This document shows, one piece after another, positions 1-8,870 of a DNA stretch of 64,000 bases; the stretch's first letter is position 1, and every line of letters starts with the position of its first letter. A program made the translations under genes and the position numbers. The notes under the pieces were generated by a model. It had not been told where the DNA came from. It made no database searches and saw only the letters and a list, made by a program, of their open reading frames with translations. The DNA comes from Thereva unica. Taxonomy: Eukaryota; Arthropoda; Insecta; Diptera; Therevidae. The stretch lies in the NCBI GenBank assembly GCA_949987705.1, contig OX465286.1:16877676-16941675 (forward strand), written 5' to 3'.

Positions 1-617
1 TCAGACCGGTGTGCGATTGAATTCACAGACTCCCTGGGAGGTCCCTAACAATTTCCCATTCAAAAAAGGGCCGCTCCAAAAATGTACCAAAACCGGAAAT
101 TTTGCAAAGGGGTACCCCTTGGGATATTTTTGGTCGATTTCACGAAAGTGCTGGGATCTTAATGAATGGGGCATCGTTGGAAAGAGCTCGCTCCCCCGAG
201 TTCAACGCACAAAATTTGGTCCCAAAATTCCGAGGGGTTCGGGAGTTATGGCCGCCTTTGTGAATGGCCAAATGAGGGTGGCGAAACGCCCATTATCTCG
301 GGAAATACTGGTCAGACCGGTGTGCGATTGAATTCACAGACTCCCTGGGAGGTCCCTAACAATTTCCCATTCAAAAAAGGGCCGCTCCAAAACTGTCCCA
401 AAACCGGAAATTTTGCAAAGGGGTACCCCTTGGGATATTTTTGGTCGATTTCACGAAAGTGCTGGGATCTTAATGAATGGGGCATCGTTGGAAAGGGCTC
501 GCTCCCCCGAGTTCAACGCACAAAATTTGGTCCCAAAATTCCAAGGGGTTCGGGAGTTATGGCCGCCTTTGCGAATGGCCAAATGAGGGTGGCGAAATGC
601 CCATTATCTCGGGAAAT
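1..617. repeat. 311-bp satellite, left segment
   Basis: Two tandem monomers in the same orientation as the main array. The phrase TCAGACCGGTGTGCGATTGA recurs at 1 and 312, a step of 311 bp. The second monomer is cut at 617 by the retrotransposon and resumes in phase at 9345, so this segment and the main array were one array before the insertion. The window begins inside the array, so its true left end is not seen. Confidence 0.97.
614..617. repeat. Target-site duplication AAAT, left copy
   Basis: AAAT lies directly outside the TG end of the left LTR and is repeated at 9345-9348 directly outside the CA end of the right LTR. Removing the element and one AAAT restores an ordinary monomer (GGGAAATACTGG). 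Four-base duplications are usual for Gypsy and errantivirus integrases. Confidence 0.93.
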
Positions 618-1091
618 TGTTATTGCGTATCGCGTAATAAACTCGCCGACGACAATTCTATTGGGTTTCGTTGGAGTATGTGAATCAATATAAAAAAACA
701 CTTTACACTGCCAAACTATAATTTTTATTTAATAGAATCCGAAATAACAATTTTGGTTTATTTGAGGGAGACCGAGATTCGACGTTGATTGTTTGATGTT
801 AAGACTTCGAATGAATTTCCATACTTTTCATTTGGCCATTCAAGCCGGAGGTAATGGAAATGTAATTTGATATTTTATTAAAGTCACGTTGAAGTGACAT
901 GCATTACTTTAAACAAAAATGCAGAGGTAATGGAATTTCGTGCAAAAAGTGCAATGAAAGAATTAAAGTACTTGGAAAAATGATTAAATTGAAATAATGA
1001 TTAGTTGGAATGAAATGAGAGTAATGAACCTGATATTTGAAGAATTTGCTGCCATGTACAAATAGGCAGGATTTAATGTTACTTTACAACA
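618..1091 (-). repeat. 3' LTR of the errantivirus-like element
   Basis: 474 bp, beginning TGTTATTGCG and ending TTTACAACA on the plus strand, so it has the TG...CA ends expected of LTRs. It matches the copy at 8871-9344 base for base on reading. Since the element is on the minus strand this is the downstream LTR, which supplies the polyadenylation region. It is AT-rich with many short A/T runs; I could not place a TATA box or polyadenylation signal with confidence. Confidence 0.96.
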
Positions 1092-1103
1092 CTTCCCCCC
1101 TTA
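1092..1103 (-). other. Polypurine tract
   Basis: On the minus strand this reads TAAGGGGGGAAG directly before the 3' LTR. A purine-only tract at this place primes plus-strand DNA synthesis in LTR elements. Its first three bases are the TAA stop codon of env, so coding sequence and tract overlap. Confidence 0.88.
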
Positions 1104-3056
1104 GGAATGAAAATCATACCTAGGGTTGGTGTGATTTTCATTAGAAGAATCAGAAGATTTAGAAGGGCAAGAAGAACAAGGGGTTTTAGCTACTGGTTCA
1201 GTTTTCTTTATATTTGAAATTTCTAGCTGGATAGCATTAAGCTCATTATTTTCAACGTTGGATCTCGGTACCCTTGTACAAAACTTAAGGTTAGAATAAT
1301 ATTTTAAGATAATTTTTGTGATTACTACAGCAGTTAACAATGTTACAATGATGGATAATGAGTACAAATGGTAAGAATGATTTTTAATAGCTTTAAGCGG
1401 AATTACTTTTTCTTTGAAACTTTTAATACTATAGCTTAGTTTTTGTAAATCTTCGAGTCTATCAATGACGTGTGATGAACTACTGAAATTTATTGGGGTT
1501 TCTTGAGCATATTTATTAAATTGTTCGAAATCTATGTTATTAATTTCCAAAATTGGAACTTTTGAAAAATAGTTTAGAGAAATGTTACTCTTAAAATTGG
1601 ACTTTGAGCTTAAAATTATGTTTTTTGTGTGAGCCTCGCATCCTTCTTGTAGTTGGAAAATGTTTACACCTTGAAGTTTTATTTGAGTCGTTTTAGCTTT
1701 GCATCTTATGATGATTTGTTCGCCTGGTTCTGCGATTGAAATCCAGGAATTTGGTCTGGCAAGTTGAAGATACATAGAATTTTCTAGGCGCATTACTCGT
1801 ACCATGCAAGAAGTTGGGACTGCTTCGACAGGATCAAGTAGACTTCTTTCACATCTATTGTTTAGGTGTGATATAAAAATTGGCGTTGTCTGCTCGCAAA
1901 TGTAACGTTGACGTCTTGTGCTCTTACAGTATTTCAGGTCGTCATCATTAAGAAGAAGATAGTGCTGCTTAATAGAATCGATTAGTAGAAATTGTTTATC
2001 TGGTATAATAATAACATATGTTCCATTCTGAAATGACTTAGGTATACTAGTTAATTTATAAACATTAAATTCTATTGATCTAATCAAAGGTATTACTAAT
2101 AAAAAATTAAGTTTTTTATTGCTGTAGTAAACATGTGTCTCTATTAATTTATACAATTCGCCCATATTTTCAATGCTAGGCGGTAAAGGTAAGTATAGAC
2201 CATTCGGGAGAAAATCTTGAATTTTATTTAACTCATTTAACATATCGGCTCCATGTATTACGTATGGATGCAGGATACCTTGCGAACTCGAGACTAGAAT
2301 TTCAATTATGTGAGATTGCGCTTGCGAGTACAAATCCGCGGTAATAATAAAAGATGCAAAAATTTCGTTCATTGCGGCTATTTGATCTTGGATATATAAA
2401 TTTAGGTTTGTCATGTTTTCTAATTGGCTTAACTTAAATAGGGTTTTTGATATCTTGACATCAATGTCGTCTATATAATTCATGGTGTGATTGATTTGTT
2501 CTACGGTAAATTCTTGTACAGTGATCTGCTCTTTTATCAAACTATTGAGGTGTTCCTGATTTTGGCTTAGAATCTCAAGTTGTTCATCATAATATTTGGC
2601 ATCGCTGTCATCTAGAGTTCCGAATAGTTGCTTTGCGACAGTGCCGACAACGTTGACTAGTCCCCGTTTTTGGATTAAATCTGATCGAGATCCTAGAATA
2701 TTGCTTATTAACTTATTTTGGGTTTGGATAGTCGATAGAGTTTGCTTTATTTGAGGAAGATAAAGAGGACATTCTTTTAAGCTTATGTCTTCCTTTGATA
2801 AAAGTTCGCACATTCCTGTCATTTTCGTAGCTAAAGAATATAATTGTTTGTATTGAAGTTTAATGCCATTTAAATCAGTATGAATTAGAAGTTTCCATTT
2901 GTCATTGTAAATACTTGCTTGTCCCACATGCTCGTAATAAAATCCAGTTACATTATCTAGTCTCGTTATATCAAAAATATCTTCATTACCATTGATTACC
3001 ATACACCATGCAGAGAGTAAACCAATAAACAATAGAGAGCCCATGGTCACGGCCAT
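1101..3056 (-). CDS. Env, errantivirus F-like fusion glycoprotein
   Basis: Encodes 651 residues from an ATG at 3056. It is the envelope protein, expected to pass through the secretory pathway and mediate membrane fusion. Visible parts: a hydrophobic signal peptide (about residues 5-22); a dibasic cleavage site ending K130-R131, preceded by I-Q rather than the Arg that a strict furin site has at P4; directly after it a Gly/Val-rich fusion segment followed by a conserved LFGTLDD block (144-150), a signature of errantivirus Env and baculovirus F proteins; an ectodomain with heptad-like Leu/Ile stretches; one transmembrane segment (about 564-584); and a 67-residue tail rich in Ser, Asn and Cys. 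The frame is unbroken and its stop lies in the polypurine tract. It starts 38 nt after pol ends, so a spliced RNA is likely; see the acceptor at 3062. Type of protein is well supported; infectivity is unknown. Confidence 0.9.
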   Translation of the reverse strand: MAVTMGSLLFIGLLSAWCMVINGNEDIFDITRLDNVTGFYYEHVGQASIYNDKWKLLIHTDLNGIKLQYKQLYSLATKMTGMCELLSKEDISLKECPLYLPQIKQTLSTIQTQNKLISNILGSRSDLIQKRGLVNVVGTVAKQLFGTLDDSDAKYYDEQLEILSQNQEHLNSLIKEQITVQEFTVEQINHTMNYIDDIDVKISKTLFKLSQLENMTNLNLYIQDQIAAMNEIFASFIITADLYSQAQSHIIEILVSSSQGILHPYVIHGADMLNELNKIQDFLPNGLYLPLPPSIENMGELYKLIETHVYYSNKKLNFLLVIPLIRSIEFNVYKLTSIPKSFQNGTYVIIIPDKQFLLIDSIKQHYLLLNDDDLKYCKSTRRQRYICEQTTPIFISHLNNRCERSLLDPVEAVPTSCMVRVMRLENSMYLQLARPNSWISIAEPGEQIIIRCKAKTTQIKLQGVNIFQLQEGCEAHTKNIILSSKSNFKSNISLNYFSKVPILEINNIDFEQFNKYAQETPINFSSSSHVIDRLEDLQKLSYSIKSFKEKVIPLKAIKNHSYHLYSLSIIVTLLTAVVITKIILKYYSNLKFCTRVPRSNVENNELNAIQLEISNIKKTEPVAKTPCSSCPSKSSDSSNENHTNPRYDFHS

Positions 3057-3061
3057 TTATC

Positions 3062-3078
3062 CTGGAAAAGTTTGTTTT
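3062..3078 (-). promoter_or_regulatory. Probable splice acceptor for env mRNA
   Basis: On the minus strand the bases before env read ACAAACTTTTCCAG followed by GATAA and the env ATG. This is a short pyrimidine run ending in CAG, only five bases upstream of the start codon. Errantivirus env is known to be translated from a spliced subgenomic RNA in the studied Drosophila elements. The donor, expected in the leader or early gag, was not identified. Confidence 0.5.
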
Positions 3079-3094
3079 AGTCAGTGGAAATACG

Positions 3095-6000
3095 TTAACT
3101 ACTAAAGTATGGTATTAGACGATTATTATGAACCGTAACAGGCTTGTTTTTAATAATTATTTTACTATTTACACCTGCAGAAGATAGAATTTTATAAGGG
3201 CCAAGCCAGACTGGAGATAATTTTTTACATTTACCCTTGGTAGAACCTTCGTCTTTTAGTAAAACTAGATCGCCCTCTACAAAACTGGACGGGTTTGTTT
3301 GTTTATCATACTGTATTTTAGAAATGTTTTTATTCTTTAGGAGATTTTCTCTAGCTACCTGATTGGTGTGTTGCAGCCTAGACTTTAGTTCATTGGCATA
3401 GATATCGTAATTATACACGATTTCGGGTGATCGAGAGAAGGAGGAAGGAAGGTCGACTTTGCGACCAAATACAAGCTCGAAGGGAGTGTATCCAGTGGAC
3501 GTGTTGGGTGTGGTATTATTAACAAATACCGCGTATTTAATCCAAGTATCCCAGTCATTTTGGGACCGATTAACAAAACACCTCAAATATTCTACAAAAC
3601 CTCTATGGCTCCTTTCGCAAGAACCATTAGATTGTGGTCTGTATGCACTAGTTTGTAATTTGGTTATTTTTAATAACTTACAAGTTTCCTTCAGAATTTT
3701 TCCTATAAAATTTTGACCTTGATCAGTAAGAATGTACTTAGGAGTACCAAAACGAAATATAATATCAGTGACTAGTTTTTCGGCTATGGTATTAGCCTCT
3801 TGATTAGGAATAGGGATAGCGTCGGTATACTTGGTCAAGTCATCTATGAAGGTTAAAAGATATTTGTTTCCTGTATTTGTAGCAGGAAGGGGACCTACAA
3901 TATCCATACAAATTTTCTCGAATGGCTCTTTTGAAGTAGAAGTTATGACCATTGGTTCTCGGGTGTAACGAGTTACTTTATTTTTTCTACAAACTTCGCA
4001 GTTCCTAATGAAACGTTTAATGTCTCGATACATATGCCTCCATTTATGATATAATTTAATACGATTGTATGTCCTATTAACACCATTGTGACCACCTGTA
4101 GGATTGGAATGGTACTCTTGTAGTAATTTAAGAATTTGGTCTTCGTTCAGGTTAGAATCGAAATTGTTGTGACAAAAGATTACCTTTGTATCAATATCGC
4201 GAAAGACGTATCGTACCATTGCTCTAATATATTCGAATTTTAAATGTTTAAACGAAAGAGACTTAGTAGGATTTGGGAGTAAAATTTGGGAAATGCCTTC
4301 GAACTTAGAAAACGTCTTGAGAGCTTGGAATGTCTTGTAGAAATCTTTATAATCTGCTTTTTTTTCTTTGGAATGAATCACTAAATAGGTAGCGAACTTT
4401 TCGTTCATTTTTAAAGGTATGACGTTGTGTTCTTCGAGAGTGGCTCTTTTTAATAATTCAAAATGATTGGCTTCGTCTATGAGGGTTTTAGTAAGGTTAT
4501 CTAAATCTAATTCTTTATTAATGAAAATTCCTACGTTACTTTTCCCATCATTTTTGAGTTTGTCATTATTATCTGTAACGTTTGGATTGACAATGACGCT
4601 CCGCTGCATTTTATTTAGAAAATCTTCATACGAAAATAAATCAGGGTCAGATTCTGGAGATGAGGAAATTGGTATAACCGGTATATCTAATTCAGGGGTA
4701 GTTTTCTTATGATCAGATCGCAGGGTCATTTTAAATATTCGACTTAGACAGTCAGCGTTCGTATTTGTGGAACCCTTTTTGTATACGATATCAAAAGGAA
4801 ATTCCTCGAGTTGTAATTTCCAACGCATCATGCGAGAACTAGGATCTTTACAATTTTGAAGATAGAGCAAAGGTTTATGATCCGTAAAGATCTTAAATTT
4901 TTTTCCAAAAAGATAAGGACGGAAATGTTTGACAGACCATACGATTGCTAACAATTCTTTGTCAGTAGTTGAGTAGTTCAATTCACTTTTTCGCAGCATC
5001 TTGGAAGCATAAGCAATAGGTAGGTCAGAGCCAGGCTCACCCTGTGAGAGGACTGCACCGATAGCAAAACCACTAGCGTCGGTCGTTAATATAAAATCTT
5101 TGGTAAAATCAGGATATTGCAGAAGCGGTGGATTTGTTAAAGCTTGTTTTAGAGAATTGAAAGATTTAGAACAATGGTCGTCCCACTCGAACTTTGTATT
5201 TTTCTTCAGAAGGCGGGTGAGTGGTCGCGATATCTTAGCGAAATCTTTGATAAAACGTCTGTAATATCCGGCGAGACCCAGAAATATTTTAATTTCCTTT
5301 GGATTTTTAGGCGTAGAGAAGTTTTTTACGCTTTCGATCTTTTTAGGATCTGGACTAATTCCGGCTTCACTAATAATGTGACCGAGATAGGTAAGCTCGT
5401 TTCTTAAAAATTCGCACTTCTCGGGTTGAAGCTTAAGATTGTGGGAACGTAATCTCAAGAACACTTCCTTAAGTTTCTCATTATGTTCCTCTAACGATTT
5501 GGCATAAATAACAATATCATCCATGTATACAAAGACTTTTGAACCTTGAAGCCCCGCTAGCACATTGTTCATTAATCTCTGAAATGATGCCGGAGCACCT
5601 TTCAGACCATACGGCATACGGACATATTGGTAGTGACCTAACGGCGTTGAAAAGGCTGTTTTCTCTCTATCCTTAGGGCTTACCTCCATTTGGTGGAACC
5701 CGTTGGCGAGATCAAGCGTGGAAAAGAATTTAGCATTTCCTAATTGGTCTAAAATTTCCGTTATGTTCGGTAAGGGGTACGCATCTCCAACAGTCACTTC
5801 GTTCAGTTTCCTGAAGTCTACGACGATGCGCCATCTTTTGTTTCCGTTTATATCGGGTTTCTTCGGTACAACAATCAAGGGGAAATTCCACGGGCTATTT
5901 GATTCAGTTATGATGTTGTCTTGAAGCATTTGCTTTACTTGGGTATTTATTTCATTCTTTTGAAATTCTGGAACCCGATAGGGCTTAACATGGATGGGTT

Positions 6001-7147
6001 GTGCACCCGGAGTTGGGATATGATGTTGCACCGTTTTAGTGCAAGAGAGTTTATCTTCATTAAGATAGAAAAGATCGTTAAATTCGGAACATAATTTTAA
6101 AATGGATTCACGTTGATCGTCACTCATATGAGCTGTTCTGATTTCGCCTTGTATCCTAGCCTCGCGATTGCAATCTAAAGAGTCGTTGGTATTTTCGGAA
6201 GAAATGTGGCAGACTTGGAATTCGGATAAGTCAAGCAGATCGACTTTACTAATGTCGAGTTCCGAATCGTACTCATTTGGGTTTATGACAGATATCAAAC
6301 AAGAATTATTTGTAGGCGTAGAGAGAGAATTCGAAATTATTAGGCCATTCTCTAGTTCCTTCGAAAGGCACAGGCAATCATGTTTAAAATCTGTTTTAAT
6401 AGGAATTATCATCTCTGACCTGGCAGGAATTATCAACCTTGAAATAGAAGGCACTAGTATTGACACAAGGGATTTCTTCCCACAGAACATAGAAAGTGTC
6501 TTTTGACCGTAGTCTAGTTTTGCTTGAAATCTTGTTAAAAAGTCGTCCCCTATTATTCCGTCATTAGGTATAGGGAAATCGTTAGAAACAATATGGAATT
6601 TATAGGAAATAGTAGTTTTATTGAAATTTATTTTTACATAACTGATACCAATGGTATCCTTTAAATCTTCGCCAATACCCTTTAATTTGGCTTTTTGGTC
6701 CGTGTATACAAGCTGATTTTTATCTAGACAATTCAACTTTAATAAGGAGATCTCGCTACCGCTATCTATAAGTGAATTAAATTTATGTCCGACAACAGAT
6801 GGAGAATTTAGAATAATAGAATTGAACTTCCGGTTATTTTTCAGGGACACAGTAAAAACATTTTTGATATAATTTTTCTGAAAAATTCTTTTAAAAGGCT
6901 TTTTACCTTTTAAAGATTTCCTTTTGTGAGGAGTGCGGCTAGAAGACGATTTAGGAAGAGAATTTGGTAATGGATTAGAATAATTTCTAGACCTTGCATC
7001 CTCGCACGATAATGGTAAGAGGGTATCGTTTAAAATGGGAGATAATTTATATGAAGTAGAAGTTGAAGGTTTGGAGGGTTTCTCAATTGAATTTATTGCA
7101 GCGATTCTGCTCTGGTCGCGCCTCCTCTCGTACCAGGGCCAACGGCG
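3095..7147 (-). CDS. Pol polyprotein: protease, reverse transcriptase, RNase H, integrase (-1 frame)
   Basis: 1,350 residues counted from the frameshift point at 7147; the frame is open up to a stop at 7181-7183, overlapping the end of gag. It has no ATG near its start, and the codon at 6850 is GTG, so expression by frameshift is more likely than a separate start. Domains in order: a basic Ser/Lys-rich linker; aspartic protease with D-S-G at about 128-130; reverse transcriptase with catalytic D479 (in LDLANGF) and Y-M-D-D 541-544; RNase H with D690 (TTDAS), E731, D756 and D799; integrase zinc site H1012, H1020, C1050, C1053; integrase core D1082, D1142, E1178 (D,D-35-E spacing); and a C-terminal GPY/F-type module at about 1315-1319. 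It ends 38 nt before env. No stop or frameshift interrupts it. Confidence 0.95.
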   Translation of the reverse strand, partial: RRWPWYERRRDQSRIAAINSIEKPSKPSTSTSYKLSPILNDTLLPLSCEDARSRNYSNPLPNSLPKSSSSRTPHKRKSLKGKKPFKRIFQKNYIKNVFTVSLKNNRKFNSIILNSPSVVGHKFNSLIDSGSEISLLKLNCLDKNQLVYTDQKAKLKGIGEDLKDTIGISYVKINFNKTTISYKFHIVSNDFPIPNDGIIGDDFLTRFQAKLDYGQKTLSMFCGKKSLVSILVPSISRLIIPARSEMIIPIKTDFKHDCLCLSKELENGLIISNSLSTPTNNSCLISVINPNEYDSELDISKVDLLDLSEFQVCHISSENTNDSLDCNREARIQGEIRTAHMSDDQRESILKLCSEFNDLFYLNEDKLSCTKTVQHHIPTPGAQPIHVKPYRVPEFQKNEINTQVKQMLQDNIITESNSPWNFPLIVVPKKPDINGNKRWRIVVDFRKLNEVTVGDAYPLPNITEILDQLGNAKFFSTLDLANGFHQMEVSPKDREKTAFSTPLGHYQYVRMPYGLKGAPASFQRLMNNVLAGLQGSKVFVYMDDIVIYAKSLEEHNEKLKEVFLRLRSHNLKLQPEKCEFLRNELTYLGHIISEAGISPDPKKIESVKNFSTPKNPKEIKIFLGLAGYYRRFIKDFAKISRPLTRLLKKNTKFEWDDHCSKSFNSLKQALTNPPLLQYPDFTKDFILTTDASGFAIGAVLSQGEPGSDLPIAYASKMLRKSELNYSTTDKELLAIVWSVKHFRPYLFGKKFKIFTDHKPLLYLQNCKDPSSRMMRWKLQLEEFPFDIVYKKGSTNTNADCLSRIFKMTLRSDHKKTTPELDIPVIPISSSPESDPDLFSYEDFLNKMQRSVIVNPNVTDNNDKLKNDGKSNVGIFINKELDLDNLTKTLIDEANHFELLKRATLEEHNVIPLKMNEKFATYLVIHSKEKKADYKDFYKTFQALKTFSKFEGISQILLPNPTKSLSFKHLKFEYIRAMVRYVFRDIDTKVIFCHNNFDSNLNEDQILKLLQEYHSNPTGGHNGVNRTYNRIKLYHKWRHMYRDIKRFIRNCEVCRKNKVTRYTREPMVITSTSKEPFEKICMDIVGPLPATNTGNKYLLTFIDDLTKYTDAIPIPNQEANTIAEKLVTDIIFRFGTPKYILTDQGQNFIGKILKETCKLLKITKLQTSAYRPQSNGSCERSHRGFVEYLRCFVNRSQNDWDTWIKYAVFVNNTTPNTSTGYTPFELVFGRKVDLPSSFSRSPEIVYNYDIYANELKSRLQHTNQVARENLLKNKNISKIQYDKQTNPSSFVEGDLVLLKDEGSTKGKCKKLSPVWLGPYKILSSAGVNSKIIIKNKPVTVHNNRLIPYFSS

Positions 7148-8019
7148 TTTCCCGAATCGTTTTGGGCATTCGTTCTTTTCTTACTTTCATTATAAGCTCT
7201 TTTCCTACACTCTTTGATATGGTGCCCACGATTCTTACAATAACTGCAGATAATATAGTTCAGTTTGTGCACGGGGGATGAACATTCCTTTTTGACTACC
7301 GGTTTAGTTTCGTTGGAGAATTTCGGAAGCGACGAATTTGACTTCAAGTAACATTGAGCGATGGTATGACCGGATTTATTACAAAATTGACACTTAGAGG
7401 TGGATTGAGATTTTTGAGAAATCTTTAATCTACCAACCGATTTTTCTTCTTGTACTGCTGCTTCGACAGCGTCAGTGAGGCTTTTGAAACGACTTGCTTT
7501 AATGATTAGTTTGACGGGATCTTGCAGGCCGTCTATGAATGATTTTAAGGCTGTTTTGCCGTTAAGGCTCTGGATAACCTCAGAAGCTGCCTCGCCTTCC
7601 GATATAATACAAGCATCGTTTAGATCGGCTAGAAGCCTTTCAACTCTGTTTGCGAAGGATCTTACATCTTCATGGAAACTTTGCTTAGCATTTACAAGTT
7701 CGGTTTGTATTTGAGCAAGCGTCCTTTTCTCTAGAAATTGTTCTTGTAGCGCTTGCCTTAATGCGCTCCAATCTTCGAAAGTTTTATACTTTACAATATT
7801 ATACGCGGCACCGGTTAATTTGCACTTAATTATATTCAATACCATAGCGGAATCTGAAGCACTTAAACTACTGGGATTTACTACGTCGCAACAACTAACA
7901 AACCGATGCAATTCGTTACGGCTACCATCAAATTCGGGTATAAACTTTAGAGCGAAATCAGCACTGAGTTTTGGCGGCATTTCGATATCGTTGTGTTCAG
8001 GCAATTCAGGCAACGACAT
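7093..8019 (-). CDS. Gag structural protein
   Basis: 308 residues from an ATG at 8019. Gag builds the cytoplasmic particle and packages the RNA. The N-terminal about 200 residues are mostly helical-looking capsid-type sequence with the FIPEFDG motif and the L-x-A-F/LxEQF block found in Ty3/Gypsy Gag proteins. Two nucleocapsid zinc knuckles follow, both CX2CX4HX4C: C210, C213, H218, C223 and C258, C261, H266, C271. A Lys/Arg-rich stretch lies between and after them. The heptamer at 7153-7147 falls at codons for S289-G290-N291, giving a shift into pol; otherwise translation runs 17 codons more and stops at 7093. The start was chosen as the first ATG after the long leader. Confidence 0.93.
   Translation of the reverse strand: MSLPELPEHNDIEMPPKLSADFALKFIPEFDGSRNELHRFVSCCDVVNPSSLSASDSAMVLNIIKCKLTGAAYNIVKYKTFEDWSALRQALQEQFLEKRTLAQIQTELVNAKQSFHEDVRSFANRVERLLADLNDACIISEGEAASEVIQSLNGKTALKSFIDGLQDPVKLIIKASRFKSLTDAVEAAVQEEKSVGRLKISQKSQSTSKCQFCNKSGHTIAQCYLKSNSSLPKFSNETKPVVKKECSSPVHKLNYIICSYCKNRGHHIKECRKRAYNESKKRTNAQNDSGNAVGPGTRGGATRAESLQ
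7147..7153 (-). promoter_or_regulatory. -1 ribosomal frameshift heptamer G GGA AAC
   Basis: On the minus strand the gag codons read TCG GGA AAC, so the heptamer G-GGA-AAC is in exactly the zero frame needed for simultaneous slippage (X XXY YYZ). It lies inside the gag/pol overlap (7180-7096), and pol is in the -1 frame. GGGAAAC is an established retroviral slippery sequence. The 5-10 nt after it are GC-rich (GCCGTTGGCCCTGG), compatible with a stimulatory structure, which was not folded here. Confidence 0.8.
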
Positions 8020-8581
8020 AAAATTAGATTAGGAAATAGGAACAAAACGTTGAAGAAATTAGTAATAAGGTAGTAAGGTAGTATAACGTTGAACAAAATA
8101 TAGAAAATCACGGCGAACCCAAATGGATATCACTATTTTCTCGGGAGTAAAACCGAATATTCCGTAATATCAGCGCATCATAAAATTGAATTAAACTCAA
8201 AATTTTCTCACTTTCAGGTTACTTTCACAAACTGTAGCACCAAAATTTCTTAATAAAAATCACAATATATTTAAATTAGATATTTATGAGTAGTCGAAAT
8301 TAAAAAGAATTAATATTTATTTATTTATTTGCTCGAAAATTAATAGGATGACGTTGTAAGTTAAACTTGAATCTTCCACAAAAAATTTGATAGGAAAAAA
8401 TTTTTTTTATCTCTTAGTAAATATTTAAGTATTTCAAGGTTTAGTAAATATTTAAGTATTGTATTTAAGTATTTGATAAAATATTTTAGTAATTAAAAGG
8501 AAACTTATATATAAAATAAAACACATTAGTTATTTATTGTAAAAAAAATCAGATGAGAAAACTCTTTAGTTAAAAAAAACC

Positions 8582-8790
8582 TGAATATACTCCCACGTAG
8601 GTAGATGAAAATTTTAGATGATTATCGACTTTTCCGCTGAATATGGATCCCACGTAGATGATAGATGAAAATTTTAGATGATTATCGGCCTCTCCAATGA
8701 ATATAGATCCCACGTAGATGATAGATGAAAATTTTAGATGATTATCGGCCTCTCCAATGAATATAGATCCCACGTAGATGATGAAAATTT
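8582..8790 (-). repeat. 60-bp tandem repeat in the 5' leader
   Basis: Three full and one partial unit containing CCCACGTAGATGATAGATGA and TTTTAGATGATTATCGGCCT. The two central units (8641-8700 and 8701-8760) differ at very few bases, the outer two more. A 60-bp step is a multiple of three, and a 67-codon open frame crosses the repeat on the minus strand, but there is no sign that it is translated. Its place matches the tandem protein-binding repeats of the gypsy leader, although the Su(Hw) core TGCATA is absent from the units. Confidence 0.9.
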
Positions 8791-8849
8791 CTTTTAGTTG
8801 TTATTCGGGGGTTGTCGATCGACGCACTTTATTACTTTAATACCAGCAA

Positions 8850-8866
8850 CCCCACATCTGACACCA
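8850..8866 (-). other. Primer-binding site, tRNA-Leu type
   Basis: On the minus strand TGGTGTCAGATGTGGGG begins four bases after the 5' LTR. It starts with TGG, complementary to a tRNA CCA end, and resembles the complement of animal tRNA-Leu 3' ends (TGGTGTCAGAAGTGGGA as I recall it), with about two mismatches. The tRNA identity rests on memory and should be treated as probable. Confidence 0.7.
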
Positions 8867-8870
8867 CTTT

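Larger units (their letters stand above)
8020..8870 (-). other. 5' leader of the retroelement
   Basis: About 850 nt between the 5' LTR and gag, without a long open frame. From the transcription start side it holds the primer-binding site, a 60-bp tandem repeat (8582-8790), then a strongly AT-rich part (about 8270-8570) with several repeated TATTTAAGTATTT-like phrases, then sequence up to the gag ATG. Long leaders of this kind carry packaging and, in Drosophila gypsy, insulator sequences. Confidence 0.85.

Noticed and set aside
666..675. CENP-B-like core TTTCGTTGGA in the LTRs (also 8919-8928)
   Set aside because: It matches only the first ten positions of the box and nothing after; likely chance, although it shares TCGTTGGA with the satellite.
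6848..6850. GTG at 6850 as an independent start of pol
   Set aside because: The frame stays open about 330 nt further upstream into gag and a correctly phased slippery heptamer is present, so frameshift expression is the better explanation.
3385..8032. Plus-strand frames of 60-112 codons opposite gag and pol
   Set aside because: They are antisense shadows of the retroelement genes, without domain content or start context of their own.
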